This document shows, piece after piece, positions 1 through 10,151 of a stretch of 64,000 nucleotides of DNA. The stretch lies in assembly GCA_019828595.1 (NCBI GenBank), contig JAHQRK010000001.1:2852001-2916000 (forward strand). Direction: 5' to 3'. The notes under the pieces were generated by a model. That model was not told where the DNA came from. It did not search any database and was given only the letters and a program-made list of their open reading frames with translations. Positions within the stretch are counted from its first letter, which is position 1. Every line of letters starts with the position of its first letter. The translations under genes were made by a program, and so were the position numbers. Origin of the DNA: Aphanomyces cochlioides (taxonomy: Eukaryota > Oomycota > Saprolegniomycetes > Saprolegniales > Verrucalvaceae).

Positions 1-159
1 AGCAACGCATTTCGGTTGGAAGCAAATCCACCAACGAAGATTTGGCAAAATGCTCGACAGCAAATTATGGTCAAATTAAGGGCTCATTATGCTCGCTTTT
101 GTACCTCAGCTGTTTTAGACAACCAGCTGGAAAGTGTGTTACAGGAGGATAAATCCTGA
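1..159 (+). CDS. 3' end of an unidentified ORF cut by the window edge
   Basis: Frame 1 is open from the first base to a TGA at 157-159, giving 52 residues with balanced composition and no low complexity. It looks like the C-terminal tail of a longer protein. No domain is recognisable, and given the transposon-rich surroundings a transposase tail is possible but not shown. The first 52 codons being open is only weak evidence for coding. Confidence 0.25.
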   Translation, partial: SNAFRLEANPPTKIWQNARQQIMVKLRAHYARFCTSAVLDNQLESVLQEDKS

Positions 160-231
160 TGGGAGGGTGCATATACCACTGCATTTAAACTGTACTAACC
201 TTAATATTTTCACGACTATCTTTCGTAAATT

Positions 232-310
232 GCGATGCTGGCCGCGTGGTTAGTGCTACATCAAATGAACTCGAATGTTGCGGGTTCGGTTCCCATAGGA
301 GGGTGTACTT
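232..310 (+). repeat. tRNA-like sequence (SINE-type head or tRNA relic)
   Basis: A B-box-like stretch (CGGGTTCGGTTCCCA) near 280-300 follows an A-box-like GCGTGGTTAGTG at about 243-254, the order and spacing of an RNA polymerase III promoter. The T-arm can nearly pair, but I could not close an acceptor stem, so a working tRNA is unlikely. A related sequence lies on the minus strand at 1441-1527. A tRNA-derived SINE or tRNA pseudogene is the best reading. Confidence 0.3.
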
Positions 311-692
311 TTTCGTTTTGCTGAAATGTGGTCCACCTTGTGGACTCCAAATTGTTCAATTCAATCTCCATCTATGGCTCTTGATATCACGACATGGATT
401 GAGCTAGAGGAGTCGCTGCAAGGCCCTACCTTATCTACTGTAAAATAGTCGTTTCTGTTTGTATATTAGCACTCAAATTGAGGATTAGCTGAGAAATCAA
501 CCGATAAGTCACCTTGGCGACTAAGCATCACAACAAAAACTGCTATGGTTACTTCCTATTCTCTTAGAGCCATCAAGAGCTGCAGCTCTTGATTGCAGAG
601 ACACACCCAAATAACACTGAGTAGAGTCGTAGGTTGGCTTCGACTCTACTTAGTGTTCTTCGGGTGGGTCGGTTACTGGTGAGAGGACTGCA

Positions 693-1390
693 ATTTTGAG
701 CTGCTGCTCTTGAAGCCTTTAGAGAACAGCGAATAATCACAGGAGTTTCTGTTTTGAAGTGAAGTCGCTGAGATGATTCATCGATGATGCCGGTGGCTCT
801 GATAGGGAAACGCCACATCTGCAATTTCATTGTTGACGCCGAGGCATTCCTCATTCAGTTTAGTGTAGCCTGAAGTCCTAATAACTGTCTCTGACTGTGA
901 ATTCACTAAGTTGCAGAGATGAGATTAGAAATTAGAGCCTTCAAGATCTGTCGATTGTGATTGTACAGTCTTTCATCGCTTATCTGGTTGACCGCAAGAT
1001 GAGCTATAAAGAAAATAACAATCACATGCTACAGATCTTGAAGACTGTAGATTGATTGTAGAGTCTTTCATCGCTCATCTTGCGGTCAACCACCGTCTCT
1101 GCTTGCAACACGAAGCAGAGCCGGTGGTTGGCGACAAGATAAGCGATGAAAGACTCTATAATCACAAGGTGTAGCTCTTGAAGACTGTAGAGAACAGCAA
1201 GAACCCATAGCAGTTTCTAGTGTGAAGTTTAGTCGTCGGAGTGATTCGTCGATTGATATCTGTGGCTACGATACGTAAACTACATCTATCGCCCTCGTCT
1301 GCCATTTCATTGTTGTGAACGTCACGGTATTGCTCATTCAACGCACGATGAAGTCTAGTGTAGCCTAAAAGTCCAAATGACTGTTCCTTC
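693..1390. repeat. Diverged direct repeat, about 480-bp period
   Basis: The stretch from about 693 to 905 resembles 1170-1390. Both contain, in order, CTCTTGAAG with GAGAACAGC, TTTCATTGTTG, and GTCTAGTGTAGCCT-like text with small gaps. The two copies are clearly related but differ at many sites. No coding potential was seen. This is an old tandem duplication of a non-coding repeat, and the hairpin at 1054-1163 lies between the copies. Confidence 0.4.
1054..1163. repeat. Imperfect inverted repeat (hairpin, arms about 42 bp)
   Basis: The left arm begins GATTGTAGAGTCTTTCATCG and the right arm is its near-complement ending at 1163, with about four mismatches. A second small pairing (CTCTGCTT with AAGCAGAG) closes the top. 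A further copy of the arm sequence (AGTCTTTCATCGCTTATC) occurs near 968. MITE-like, with no coding content. Confidence 0.5.
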
Positions 1391-1440
1391 TCGCTTCACG
1401 AGTACAAAGCAGCTAGATGAACCCCGATAAATAAAATTTT

Positions 1441-1527
1441 GCAAAATACTCTCATCGGGGCTCGAACCCGCAATGTCCGGCCTAACAATATCCTACCTAA
1501 ACGCAATGGACCACCTGGAGCATTGAT
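1441..1527 (-). repeat. tRNA-like sequence on the minus strand
   Basis: On the minus strand the text GCGGGTTCGAGCCCCGA is a near-consensus B box with four of five T-stem pairs. Upstream is an A-box-like GTGGTCCATTGCGTTTAGG. The acceptor stem does not close, so this is not called as a functional tRNA. It resembles the plus-strand sequence at 232-310, which suggests a dispersed tRNA-derived repeat. Confidence 0.3.
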
Positions 1528-2495
1528 GCTACACGTAATTGTTCACAAACACATATTTTTCATCTTTACACGACCAGAATTGGTGAGTGTGTGAGATGTT
1601 TCGTAAGGTGAGATATTTCAAATTGGTAAACGAACAGTCTTTCTTGAGCTTATGGCCTCTTTTCGTGGCAAAGACTATTAATAAAATGGGCTCCCTGCTC
1701 AGACAGTGAGCCTTCGACTCATGGATTCTTTTGCTGCAAGCCTTGTTGATTCCATTTCTTCGTGGGAGGTTGCGATTGCTGAAAGTGTGGCCAAAGTGGG
1801 ACGTGAACAATCTTAACAACCAATGAAAGTACAAGGCCCATATACTCGCATATTGGGCTCTTATTTTGGCAAAAGACTAACTCAAATGCTCCACACGATT
1901 CGTCGAAACCATAAAGCTATGGCCAATCTCATTGCATTAACATGTCAAAATTCAAAGCCAAGAATAGCTGTCGTTATTTCTTCCATTGGAAACTTCCAAG
2001 GAAACATTATGCGGCTTGGAGGCGTGGGAAGCTGTGGATGTCTTTCATGATACCTCCATGGGATCGTTGGATTCAGTGGAGGGGACAATGCAGCTTCAAT
2101 TGTATGAGCTCACCTCCCCAACAGCTGTGGAAAATGATGTCACTGTAAAGTTTCAGCCATACTGTATCCAAGCAATGCATGGAACTGGCATCTCGCCGAT
2201 GGATCTGTGCTTAAGGCTAGGAGACAAACGCAATGCACTTGAGAGAATTATAACCTTGGTTTGGCATTCATACAACACAAGAAAGGCAAACTCGCGTGAG
2301 TTGATTATCGTTCGATCCTTCCATGGCCTTGGCGATAGCGTCACGAGGTGCTATCGAGTGTAACGACATCGACGACTATTCCAGGTCTGAGGAGATGTCA
2401 AGTGAGCTTAATTGAAAAAGGGATTCATGCAAAATGCGCGTTGCAGAACACAACGACAAGCTGTCAACACAAACGACCATGTATTCAAATGCAAC
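1528..2495. other. No confident gene
   Basis: Several short ORFs overlap here on both strands. The longest plausible one, 1986-2363 on the plus strand (125 aa), has no recognisable domain, no supporting splice sites and no paralogue in the window. I see no repeat or RNA structure in this stretch. Confidence 0.3.
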
Positions 2496-3347
2496 TTAGA
2501 TGGAATAAACGCCACTGGCTGGCATTTCGGCTTTTTCAGTGAGCAGTGAACCCGACAATACAGTAGACGTCGCCTCAATGTCATGCAAGAGGTCCATAAA
2601 CGCTGCAACAGGGTTGGCGATCGTGTCAAGCTTCTTCACGAGGAAGTTGCGATCAAATGTAAATTGGCACAGGACAGGGAGCTCAAGCACTTGGCCGATA
2701 AGTTTTTGGGTGAGGAACTCGTTGCACAGGACGTTCGGAAAGAGAGTCTCAAGCGAGGTGCGAGACATACGCAATCGCAACTTTGCATGAGCATCAAGAA
2801 CTACTTCAGGGTCGAAAGCAACGATTTTCCACGTCTGGCAGTCCATTTGTACAGAGTCAAAAATGGTGGCATATAATTCGCCTTGGGCAAAGACTTTGTC
2901 GACACCAACGCTTCCCATGAAAACAAGATCATGTCGCATCGAGCTGTGAACAAAGCCCTGTTGACGAACAAGCATGGAGTTGTTGGGAGACAAAGACATG
3001 CCATGGCCAAATACGCTGAAGTATTCGAACACAACATTGACTTCTGGCGAGAAAGTCCTCAAAGGCGGCGGCACTAGCATCACCAACGAGTCGAGGTGTC
3101 CTTGCAATCTAGCGACATCGATCTCAAGACCGGCGACGTCGTCATGAAGTCGATTGACCTTGATTCGTTGTCTTTCTCGGTATCTTTTCTGGTTGATGTG
3201 CTGTCGGAGCGCTTTCTTCTCTGCAGCCTGTTTGTTCGCAGCTTGTTTCAGCGCTGCCTGCGCCTTCGACATCATTTGACTAGGAGCGAGAGTTGTCGGT
3301 AAACCATACGGATGATCGTGGAGCGCGCGTCGGGAGCTGTCTAGCAT
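2496..3347 (-). CDS. Atypical bZIP transcription-factor-like protein, copy 1
   Basis: Single-exon ORF of 283 aa. The open frame reaches 3404, but the first ATG is at 3347; another in-frame ATG at 3275 is possible. Residues 48-63 form a basic region (QHINQKRYRERQRIK). It is followed by a four-heptad zipper with leucines at 67, 74, 81 and 88, stopped by VPPP at about 92. Canonical bZIPs carry Ala-Ala after the Asn and Arg at Asn+8; here these are Arg-Tyr and Gln. The remaining 190 residues form a conserved domain I cannot name, shared with five other copies in this window. It is divergent to and strongly similar to the copy at 4590. A nuclear DNA-binding role is inferred from the zipper. Confidence 0.8.
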   Translation of the reverse strand: MLDSSRRALHDHPYGLPTTLAPSQMMSKAQAALKQAANKQAAEKKALRQHINQKRYRERQRIKVNRLHDDVAGLEIDVARLQGHLDSLVMLVPPPLRTFSPEVNVVFEYFSVFGHGMSLSPNNSMLVRQQGFVHSSMRHDLVFMGSVGVDKVFAQGELYATIFDSVQMDCQTWKIVAFDPEVVLDAHAKLRLRMSRTSLETLFPNVLCNEFLTQKLIGQVLELPVLCQFTFDRNFLVKKLDTIANPVAAFMDLLHDIEATSTVLSGSLLTEKAEMPASGVYSI

Positions 3348-3482
3348 GACTGGAGCAGTGCAGATGACAAAGTGGGAACTTTCGACTCTCGTCTGACTTC
3401 TCAAGCTTTGTCACTTGATTCTATTTTGTGCCTATTTTTCCATTTGACGCTACTATGGTCGGCATTAGATACCGGATTTGCT

Positions 3483-3492
3483 TATCCGGATA
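3483..3492. promoter_or_regulatory. Palindrome TATCCGGATA upstream of bZIP copy 1
   Basis: A perfect 10-bp palindrome 136 bp upstream of the copy 1 start, with a further TTATCCGGA half-site near 3510. A longer version stands before the divergent copy 2. Candidate operator only; the same CCGGAT-rich text also occurs inside the hAT relic near 52165-52230, so it could be repeat-derived. Confidence 0.2.
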
Positions 3493-4485
3493 CGCGAGAA
3501 TTTAATTCATTATCCGGAAATTTACTGTATTATACCCCCCGCGGAAGGAAACCGACGGAGGTGCCGTTGGATCTGTGGAGAGATTAGCAGCCGTGAGTCA
3601 TTAAGAGCTTCAACTGAGCACCTGCATGCAATGTCCGATTGAAAAGCAAGTTCATTTGGATGTTCCTACTAAACGAATCATGAGCATCACCATCGAGAGA
3701 AGCAACTCAAGTTTGTCGCAGTCTGGCGTGCCTGTGCAAGTGCAGACACAATCATATCCCATGTTGGACATTCTGATTTACAAATCTCGCAAAGGCGGCG
3801 ATTTCTTGTCTTTGTACAGATTGGGAGCCATTCCACGGTATCGGCTTCGATTTACACTTTTCTCGTGGAGCTCAACTTGCAATCATTTGTTTAAATGTAT
3901 GCAAATGTTGAAATACTGGTCTATGAACAAAGAAATGTCGAGGGTACTTTCGCCAAAAATACCCGCGAACATGGTTGTTTTTGGCAGATTCAAATGATGA
4001 GCCATTTGATTGGTTTGTCCTTTCATTATTAGCCAATTAAAAGATGAATACATAATTCGGACACATATGATTGGCCTGCATTCTTCTTAAACTTTTTACT
4101 TGTGTTAAGATTCATTCATAAAAGACAGTACAAAGGCAACTTACTGACATGTTCACGACTCGTTTTGCTGTTTGAACGACATGGCGATCTCGAATTGCGC
4201 TTTCTTAGAAATGAAACAGTGCAAGTAATCACAATGACGGCAGTCTTGAAAGCAATCAGCGCCTGGATCGTGCTTTGTCACTGATATTGTAAACCTCCCC
4301 TCAGAGAGGTTGGCATAATCGATCCATGTGCTTTGAGAATTGGCATTATCGAGGCATGTGTGCCTTCTTTACTCCTCTTGCAGTGCGGGGATTATACTCT
4401 GACAACCAGACTGGATGGATAATTATTAGTCCAGTTTGAGTCAGCTTCGGTACAGTATCAAAATTTCCATGAATGAAAAGATTAG
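3493..4485. other. Intergenic region between divergent bZIP genes
   Basis: About 1 kb shared by two divergent promoters. A 123-aa plus-strand ORF (3626-3997) is open but has no recognisable motif and is not supported by a paralogue. The stretch near 4286-4360 carries two related copies of a GGCATtATCGAtCCATGTG-type sequence. No transposon ends were found. Confidence 0.3.
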
Positions 4486-4497
4486 GTATCCGGATAC
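4486..4497. promoter_or_regulatory. Perfect palindrome GTATCCGGATAC upstream of bZIP copy 2
   Basis: A 12-bp perfect palindrome 92 bp before the preferred start at 4590. A similar palindrome precedes the divergent copy 1. The symmetry fits binding of a dimer, possibly the bZIP products themselves, but that link is speculation. It lies inside the longer open frame starting at 4473, which favours the downstream start. Confidence 0.25.
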
Positions 4498-4589
4498 GTC
4501 AACCGGAAGGCTTGAGTCTTCAGATTGTCTTCTCAAAACAATTGTTTCGAAATTTTAACTTCTCGCTCTGCATTTTGGGGGTCGAAGTC

Positions 4590-5447
4590 ATGTTCGGCGA
4601 TGGACAAGATGACCGAGATAGCAAGAATGCCATCTCCATGGACCAAATCGCTCCTCGCATGGCGTCTTCATCGAAGGCTAAAGTGACTTTCAAACGGCCA
4701 GCCGAAATCAAGGTAGCAGACAAGAAGACTATTCGACAGCACATAAACCAGAAGCGATATCGTGAGAGACAACGAAACAAGGTGCTTCGACTCCATGAAG
4801 ATGTCGCAGGCCTGGAGATTGACGTAGCGAGACTACAAGGACATCTAGACTCGTTGGTTATGCTGGTACCACCACCGCTCAGGACCTTCGGCCCGGAAGT
4901 CAACATTGCTCTTGAATACTTCCGCGTTTTTGGAAGAGGCATGTCGTTGCATGAGTCCGACCGGTTGCACATCCTTCAACACGACTTTGTCCACAGCTCC
5001 ATGCGGCATGATCTTGTTTTCATGGGAAGCGTTGGAAACGAGAAAGTGCTTGCACAAGGCCAATTGTATGCATCCATTTTTGACTCTGTGCATATGGATT
5101 GTCAAGCATGGAAGATCGTTGCGTTCGATCCTGAAGTAATGATCGACGCTCAAGCGACTTTACGACTACGCTTGTCTCGCACTTCCCTCCAAACCCTCTT
5201 CCCCAATGTCCTCTGCAATGAACACCTCACGCAGAAGCTTATTGGTCATGTGCTCGCGCTACCAGTTCTTTGTCAGTTCACATACGACCGCAATTTCCTC
5301 GTGAAGAAATTTGACACAATAGCCAACCCTGTCGCGGCACTTATGAGCCTTCTGCACAACATAGAAGACACGTCGACTGTTCTCTCTGGCTCCATGCTGA
5401 CGGAGAACGCCGAAATGCCGAGCAATTCTAGTTTCTATTCATTGTAA
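4590..5447 (+). CDS. Atypical bZIP transcription-factor-like protein, copy 2
   Basis: Single-exon ORF, 285 aa from the ATG at 4590 (an in-frame ATG at 4473 would add 39 residues with no similarity to the paralogues). Basic region at residues 50-64 (QHINQKRYRERQRNK), then leucines at 68, 75, 82 and 89, then VPPP. The C-terminal domain matches copy 1 nearly throughout, including LRTFgPEVN, SSMRHDLVFMGSVG, LFPNVLCNE and LTQKLIG blocks. The pair is divergent and is the most similar pair of the six, so it probably arose by local inverted duplication. It is likely a nuclear regulator; its target is unknown. Confidence 0.8.
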   Translation: MFGDGQDDRDSKNAISMDQIAPRMASSSKAKVTFKRPAEIKVADKKTIRQHINQKRYRERQRNKVLRLHEDVAGLEIDVARLQGHLDSLVMLVPPPLRTFGPEVNIALEYFRVFGRGMSLHESDRLHILQHDFVHSSMRHDLVFMGSVGNEKVLAQGQLYASIFDSVHMDCQAWKIVAFDPEVMIDAQATLRLRLSRTSLQTLFPNVLCNEHLTQKLIGHVLALPVLCQFTYDRNFLVKKFDTIANPVAALMSLLHNIEDTSTVLSGSMLTENAEMPSNSSFYSL

Positions 5448-5550
5448 TTGTGCTTGCATGTTGTCTTAATTGTGCTGCTCCCATAACACCCCATTGTCGT
5501 GAGGAGGCTTCCCCTTGAGTTGGGTGGTGTAAAAAGAATTTGTGTAATGT

Positions 5551-5802
5551 GTTGCGTGTTGACCACTGAGCTATAGTAGCGCTACTATAGCTCAGTGGTC
5601 AACACACAACAAAAGTATGTTGTCAACCCCCGGACAATCACACTCCGCAGTCTACCCAAGACCACTCGCGCCCACCACACTCTGGTCCAACACTATCCGG
5701 GGGATCGAACCCTAGACCACCTGTCCCTCAGGGTCTATACTCAGTTCAAGGTTGACAACATACTTCTGTTCAGTCAACCTTTCAAGGTGGTCAACACGCA
5801 AC
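5551..5802. repeat. Foldback element with nested palindromes and Pol III-like boxes
   Basis: Outer arms 5551-5566 and 5787-5802 are perfectly complementary (GTTGCGTGTTGACCAC and its reverse). Inside is a perfect 50-bp palindrome with no spacer at 5556-5605, which contains TAGCTCAGTGG, a textbook tRNA A box. A third pair (GTATGTTGTCAACC with GGTTGACAACATAC) lies between. On the minus strand GGGTTCGATCCCC near 5700-5712 is a consensus B box. The whole can fold on itself. It reads as a tRNA-derived foldback repeat, with no protein coding. Confidence 0.55.
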
Positions 5803-5805
5803 ATA

Positions 5806-6289
5806 ATGAAGCTTGTATACTGTAACAGTATTAATAATTAAGACTGACAATCAACAGTTGCTTGTGAGCACTCAGCTCCATTTCTTCTTGAAGAAGAACT
5901 TAAAGTTCTCCTCGGTTACCTGATCTGAAGTGCTTTCCACATTGGCAGAAACGGAAGTTAGACATGGTGCAAAGATCGCAAGCCTTAGCGCAGTGATGGC
6001 TTTGAAAGCGTCCCCTCTCTGAGAAATCGAAATTTTCACATGACATTCACAACCTTGCGCGTCGTGTCTTTGGTCTTGCCATCGAAACGTGTTGCCATGT
6101 CGCTTCTTGGGCAATATGACACCGATGGTGTCATTCCATCTGTGTCGGATGCTCAACTGACAAGACCTGGAACAATAGATTTATTCCCAGCAGATGTTGA
6201 AAATATATTGTAGCCTCAAACAATGATTTTCTCAATGGCTATAGGGTTAGGTGAAGTTAACAGTTCATTTTCCAGAATTAGTAAGGCAA
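5806..6289. other. No confident gene
   Basis: A 94-aa minus-strand ORF (5872-6156) is open but has no recognisable domain. Nothing else stands out before the foldback element that starts at 6292. Confidence 0.25.
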
Positions 6290-6291
6290 TA

Positions 6292-7503
6292 CTACACCAT
6301 TTGCCGGTTTAGTTCGTTTAACTTGCGATATATTTCGTATCACGTGCAATATATTTCGTATGACTTGCAATATATTTCGTATGACTTGCATTTAATTTCG
6401 TGGCCCGCGACGAAAATCGATTTATATTTCGCATGACTTGCATTATATTTCATACCTCTTGCATTTAATTTCGTATTTTTAGCTTATATTTCGTATCACG
6501 TGCATTTAATTTCGCAGAGAAGAGAAAAAGTCCATAGAAAAACTAACAAAAAATTGTTATCGAAGTCATAAGAAATTGATGGGACACTTCAATCGCCATA
6601 AAAGTCAATGCGAGCATCAAGCAAGCTCAGCAGAGTTCATATGCGACTGCCCGTCGCAAATTCATAGTTCAAGCCAACACTGCAACACATGTGAAACTTC
6701 ATATCTCAATAGGAGATTGAATATATTTTGCATTTACACGAATTAAAAGCATGTGATACGAAATATAAGCTAAAAATACGAAATTAAACGCAAGAGGTAT
6801 GAAATATAATGCAAGTCATGCGAAATAGAGAGATTTCGCAAATTGCCATTCTCACGAAAAATATCATGACAAAGTTTCTGATGAGATTTTTCAAGATAAT
6901 TTTTGAGCGCGTTTCGCAAATAATTCAATCACGAAAAATATCATAGGATAGAGTGGATAAGGAATGGTGGAGCAACTCATTGGCCAAATCTCGTTGGAAA
7001 TTGAAGGTGAAAGACATGAACTTCCTCTTAAGACCGATCACTCGACATACCAGTGTGAATAAGTACCTGTTCAGCGATTTGCGGCTTTGCAGAAGCATTA
7101 TTTTCTTGCATATCCATTCATGCAGCATCACGTATGAAAATAGATTGTGTCAAGTGCATTGCATGGAATAATAAATATTCTTATCATATTTTGAGGTATT
7201 CCATTTCTAGAGGTTTTCTCTTGAGTTTTCATGGTCATGAAAACGAGGACTTTCGTGAGAAAATCACAACTAAAAAGTCATGAAAATATCACTTTTAACA
7301 ATATCCTGTAAAACATTATATTTTTCGTGAGATTTTTCGTGACAAGGCCATTTGCGAAATCTCTCTAATATAAATCGATTTTCGTCGCGGGCCACGAAAT
7401 TAAATGCAAGTCATATGAAATACATTGCAAGTCATACGAAATATATTGCACGCGATACGAAATATATCGCAAGTTAAGCGAACTAAACCGGCAAATGGTG
7501 TAG
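6292..7503. mobile_element. Foldback DNA transposon with 21-bp subterminal repeats
   Basis: Long inverted repeats of about 140 bp start CTACACCATTTGCCGG at both ends and are flanked by TA at 6290-6291 and 7504-7505. Each arm contains tandem 21-bp units of the form ACTTGCAATATATTTCG plus four bases, on both sides. There is no transposase. Removing the nested element at 6827-7366 leaves about 670 bp, nearly all of it self-complementary. TA duplication and end type suggest a Tc1/mariner-mobilised, non-autonomous element. Confidence 0.7.
6827..7366. mobile_element. MITE with AAT target duplication, nested in the foldback
   Basis: The ends are AGAGAGATTTCGCAAAT (left) and its complement (right). 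AAT flanks both sides (6824-6826 and 7367-7369). The opposite arm of the host foldback shows the empty site, so the 3-bp duplication is directly demonstrated. The termini and AAT match those of the Harbinger element at 14396-16365, which is the likely source of transposase. There is no coding content. Confidence 0.75.
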
Positions 7504-7743
7504 TATACCGTAGTATGTTTCAGTACTGAAGGGACGTTTGCCAAAAGTGGGGACTATTTTACTCATTTTACCAAAAGTAGGACAATTATGTCAAAAGTGG
7601 GGGCTTTCACAAAAATGGGGCTTTTTGACCCCCTATTGGGGAATTTCCAAGAGTGGGACCATCATTTAAATTAGAGTTAAAATTAATATATAGTATGAAA
7701 TTTGTCTAATTAGTGTGACCCGACAGTGAAAACAAGAATTGCC

Positions 7744-9414
7744 ATGGCAAACGAAGAAGACACCATGCAAGGTGGACCGCCAGGGCAAGGCCTTGCTCTG
7801 TACAAGAACATGATTTTCAAGGACAGAAAGTCATGCCGCTGCTTCCTTCAAGACTTTGTTCTCGCACAAGGCAAACGAATCGTAGTGGACAAGACATCCA
7901 GCGGCGGGAAGAGTGTGGTATTTTGCTGCTCAAGTCCCACACCATGTTTGTTTGAAGTACGCGTCTTAAAATCCAAGAAGAAGGATGTCCATGCTATTTC
8001 ATGAGCTCGTTTGTCTTGGAGCAACATGCCGTCAGATCAGTGAAGTCCAAGTGGCTCGTGCAGCAGTTACGGCGAATCCCAAGACGCCTGCTCTTTCGCT
8101 CATCAGTCAGATCCACCAAACCAATGCAATGACATGTGGCAAGACTATGATGTATCGAGCTCAAGCAGCGATACGCGAAGAGAATTTGGGAGAATATGAA
8201 GAAAATTTCAAGAAGCTTCCTTCCTTACTCGAGATATTTTGCCAACAAAATCCAGGAAGCCATCAAGCCTTTGAGTGTGATCATCAAGGATGCTACAAAC
8301 GTGACTTTCTCAGCAATGCCATGGTATCAAGACACGTACAACATGGTCAAAGCGTGCTAGGAATTGAAGGGTCGTTCATGAAGATAATTGTCGTTGGTTT
8401 CTGGAAAATGCGAAGAAAGCAGGCATCAAGTTTGATGGTGTTCCAGTGTTCAGCGACCGTGGTCGAGGGTTACTATCAGCATTAGAAAGTAGCGAACTTG
8501 GATGCATTGTTCGATACTGCACAAGACACATTGTTGGTAACATTCTGAAGACCTTCACTGGTTGCGTGCCACCAGACTTGAAGACAATGGTATATCGTAT
8601 TCAAGCGGCTGACACAAGAGAAGAGTTTGCATCCCATTTGGCCAATCTTGCCCTCACCCATCCCAACATTGCCAAGTACATTGAAGACATTCCTGCTGAG
8701 AGATGGCTCATGCATGCAGCCATTGTGAAATCGACCAAGATGTATGGCTGGAGGACGACATACTTTGTGGAGTCAGCAAATGGCGCTGCTATTCCATCGC
8801 GATTGAAGTTCCCCCTTCAATTTTTCAAGGACTACATGGACAAGTTCATGGATCAAGCATTTGAGTGTCAAGAACAAGGCGAAGAGTGGGAGCGAAAAGG
8901 CCTTATTGCAACTCCATATGCAGAAAATGCCATCAAGGAACAGCAAAAGCTTGCTGGAACGTTCACCGTTCACAGAAAAATAAGTTCCGTGGCGTTCGTG
9001 CGAAACTCCCATGGTTGTCCAGTTCAGCACCGTGTTGACTTAGATTTGAAGATGTGTACGTGCTCGTACATGCAACAAATGGGCCTGCCGTGCAGACATT
9101 TCATCGCGGCATTGATCAAGTGTGAACGTCTCCATGAGCTCTATGATGCATGCGACACGTGCTACTTGGTGAAGAATTTTCTGATGGGCTATGGCTGTGG
9201 AAGTCAAGACGGTGTTGAGCTAGTGCTTGACGACAGAATTATTCCAAGAAATGTCCTTCCCCCATTGAAAACATTGAACAACGTGGGACGTACGAAGACA
9301 AAGCGAATCCGAAGCCACCAGGAACTGCCTATGGCAAATTCGTCGATCAAGCTCAGAAAATGCACCCTGTGTGGTGAAATGGGTCACAACAGACGCTCTT
9401 GTGCGAACAACTAA
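7744..9414 (+). pseudogene. MULE transposase, frameshifted and internally deleted
   Basis: Frames change at about 8000, 8100 and 8380. The N-terminus (from ATG 7744) carries the MULE-type DNA-binding region (SCRCFLQDF, then SGGKSVVFCC). The core shows GIEGSFMK, where an Asp is expected in place of the Glu, then a jump to NCRWFLENAKKAG. This indicates loss of tens of codons around the first catalytic residue. FSDRGRGLLSALE (second catalytic Asp) follows. The C-terminus has a SWIM zinc finger (CTCSYMQQMGLPCRHF) and a CCHC knuckle (CTLCGEMGHNRRSC) before the TAA. It cannot encode an active enzyme as it stands. Confidence 0.85.
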
Positions 9415-9467
9415 AGAACGTCAGGTATCACATCGGTCATGAATCTGTGTCAGCCTTTCTCCTGTAG

Positions 9468-9582
9468 TTTTGAGTAAATCTCCAGTACTTTTGAGCAAAT
9501 CTCCGGTACTTTTGAGCAAATCTCCGGTACTTTTGAGCAAATCTCCGGTACTTTTGAGCAAATCTCCATCACTTTTGAGCAA
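9468..9582. repeat. Tandem array of a 21-bp unit, about 5.5 copies
   Basis: Units of the form TTTTGAGCAAATCTCCGGTA plus one base repeat five times with few differences, followed by a partial copy. The array lies just downstream of the MULE transposase stop, inside the element. It may be a transposase-binding or expression-related array, or a simple minisatellite. Confidence 0.8.
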
Positions 9583-10151
9583 GTTCTTTGGTAGGCTTTC
9601 ATAAAATCTCTCTGTGTTTTGCGCAAAAGAAACTCAAATATTGTATGTAGCTAGACGTAGGTCATCCGAACTAGAACTACACTAAATAGATTTTATGCAT
9701 TGATGCGTTCGGCCAGCAAAAACAGTAAATCACTTCGATACAGGGCTAGTCGTCAGCGTGGTTCCTCAAGACAGCGATGGTATGGTGAAGATATACATAC
9801 ACATCGGTTTGAAAGGCTCATCAAAATTCGCTGTATAGTTTTATAAATTTTTCATTATCGTTTTTGGAGTATAATACTTTAATAAAGACATGGCCAAAGA
9901 TTTTATTACTGATAAGAATTATAATTGGTGAGGGTATTAAATTATACAAACCTGACTGTGTTTCTGCCTTTAGTGATAAATCCTGTACCTGTCAGTTTTT
10001 ATATTGAGAAATCTGATGACATACAGTATTTGCTTTGAGTGCTCAAATGCACAGTACATGAACAATGGTTGCCTTGGAGTGCTCGAATGTGCATGAACAG
10101 TAATTGCTTTGAGAGCTCAACTGTTCATGAACAAAAGTTTCTTTTATTTAT

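Noticed and set aside
232..310. Functional tRNA gene
   Set aside because: A and B boxes are recognisable, but no acceptor stem can be formed.
1986..2363. 125-aa plus-strand ORF
   Set aside because: No motif, no paralogue, no splice context; kept only as a note in the intergenic entry.
4520..4972. Minus-strand 150-aa ORF
   Set aside because: Antisense shadow of bZIP copy 2.
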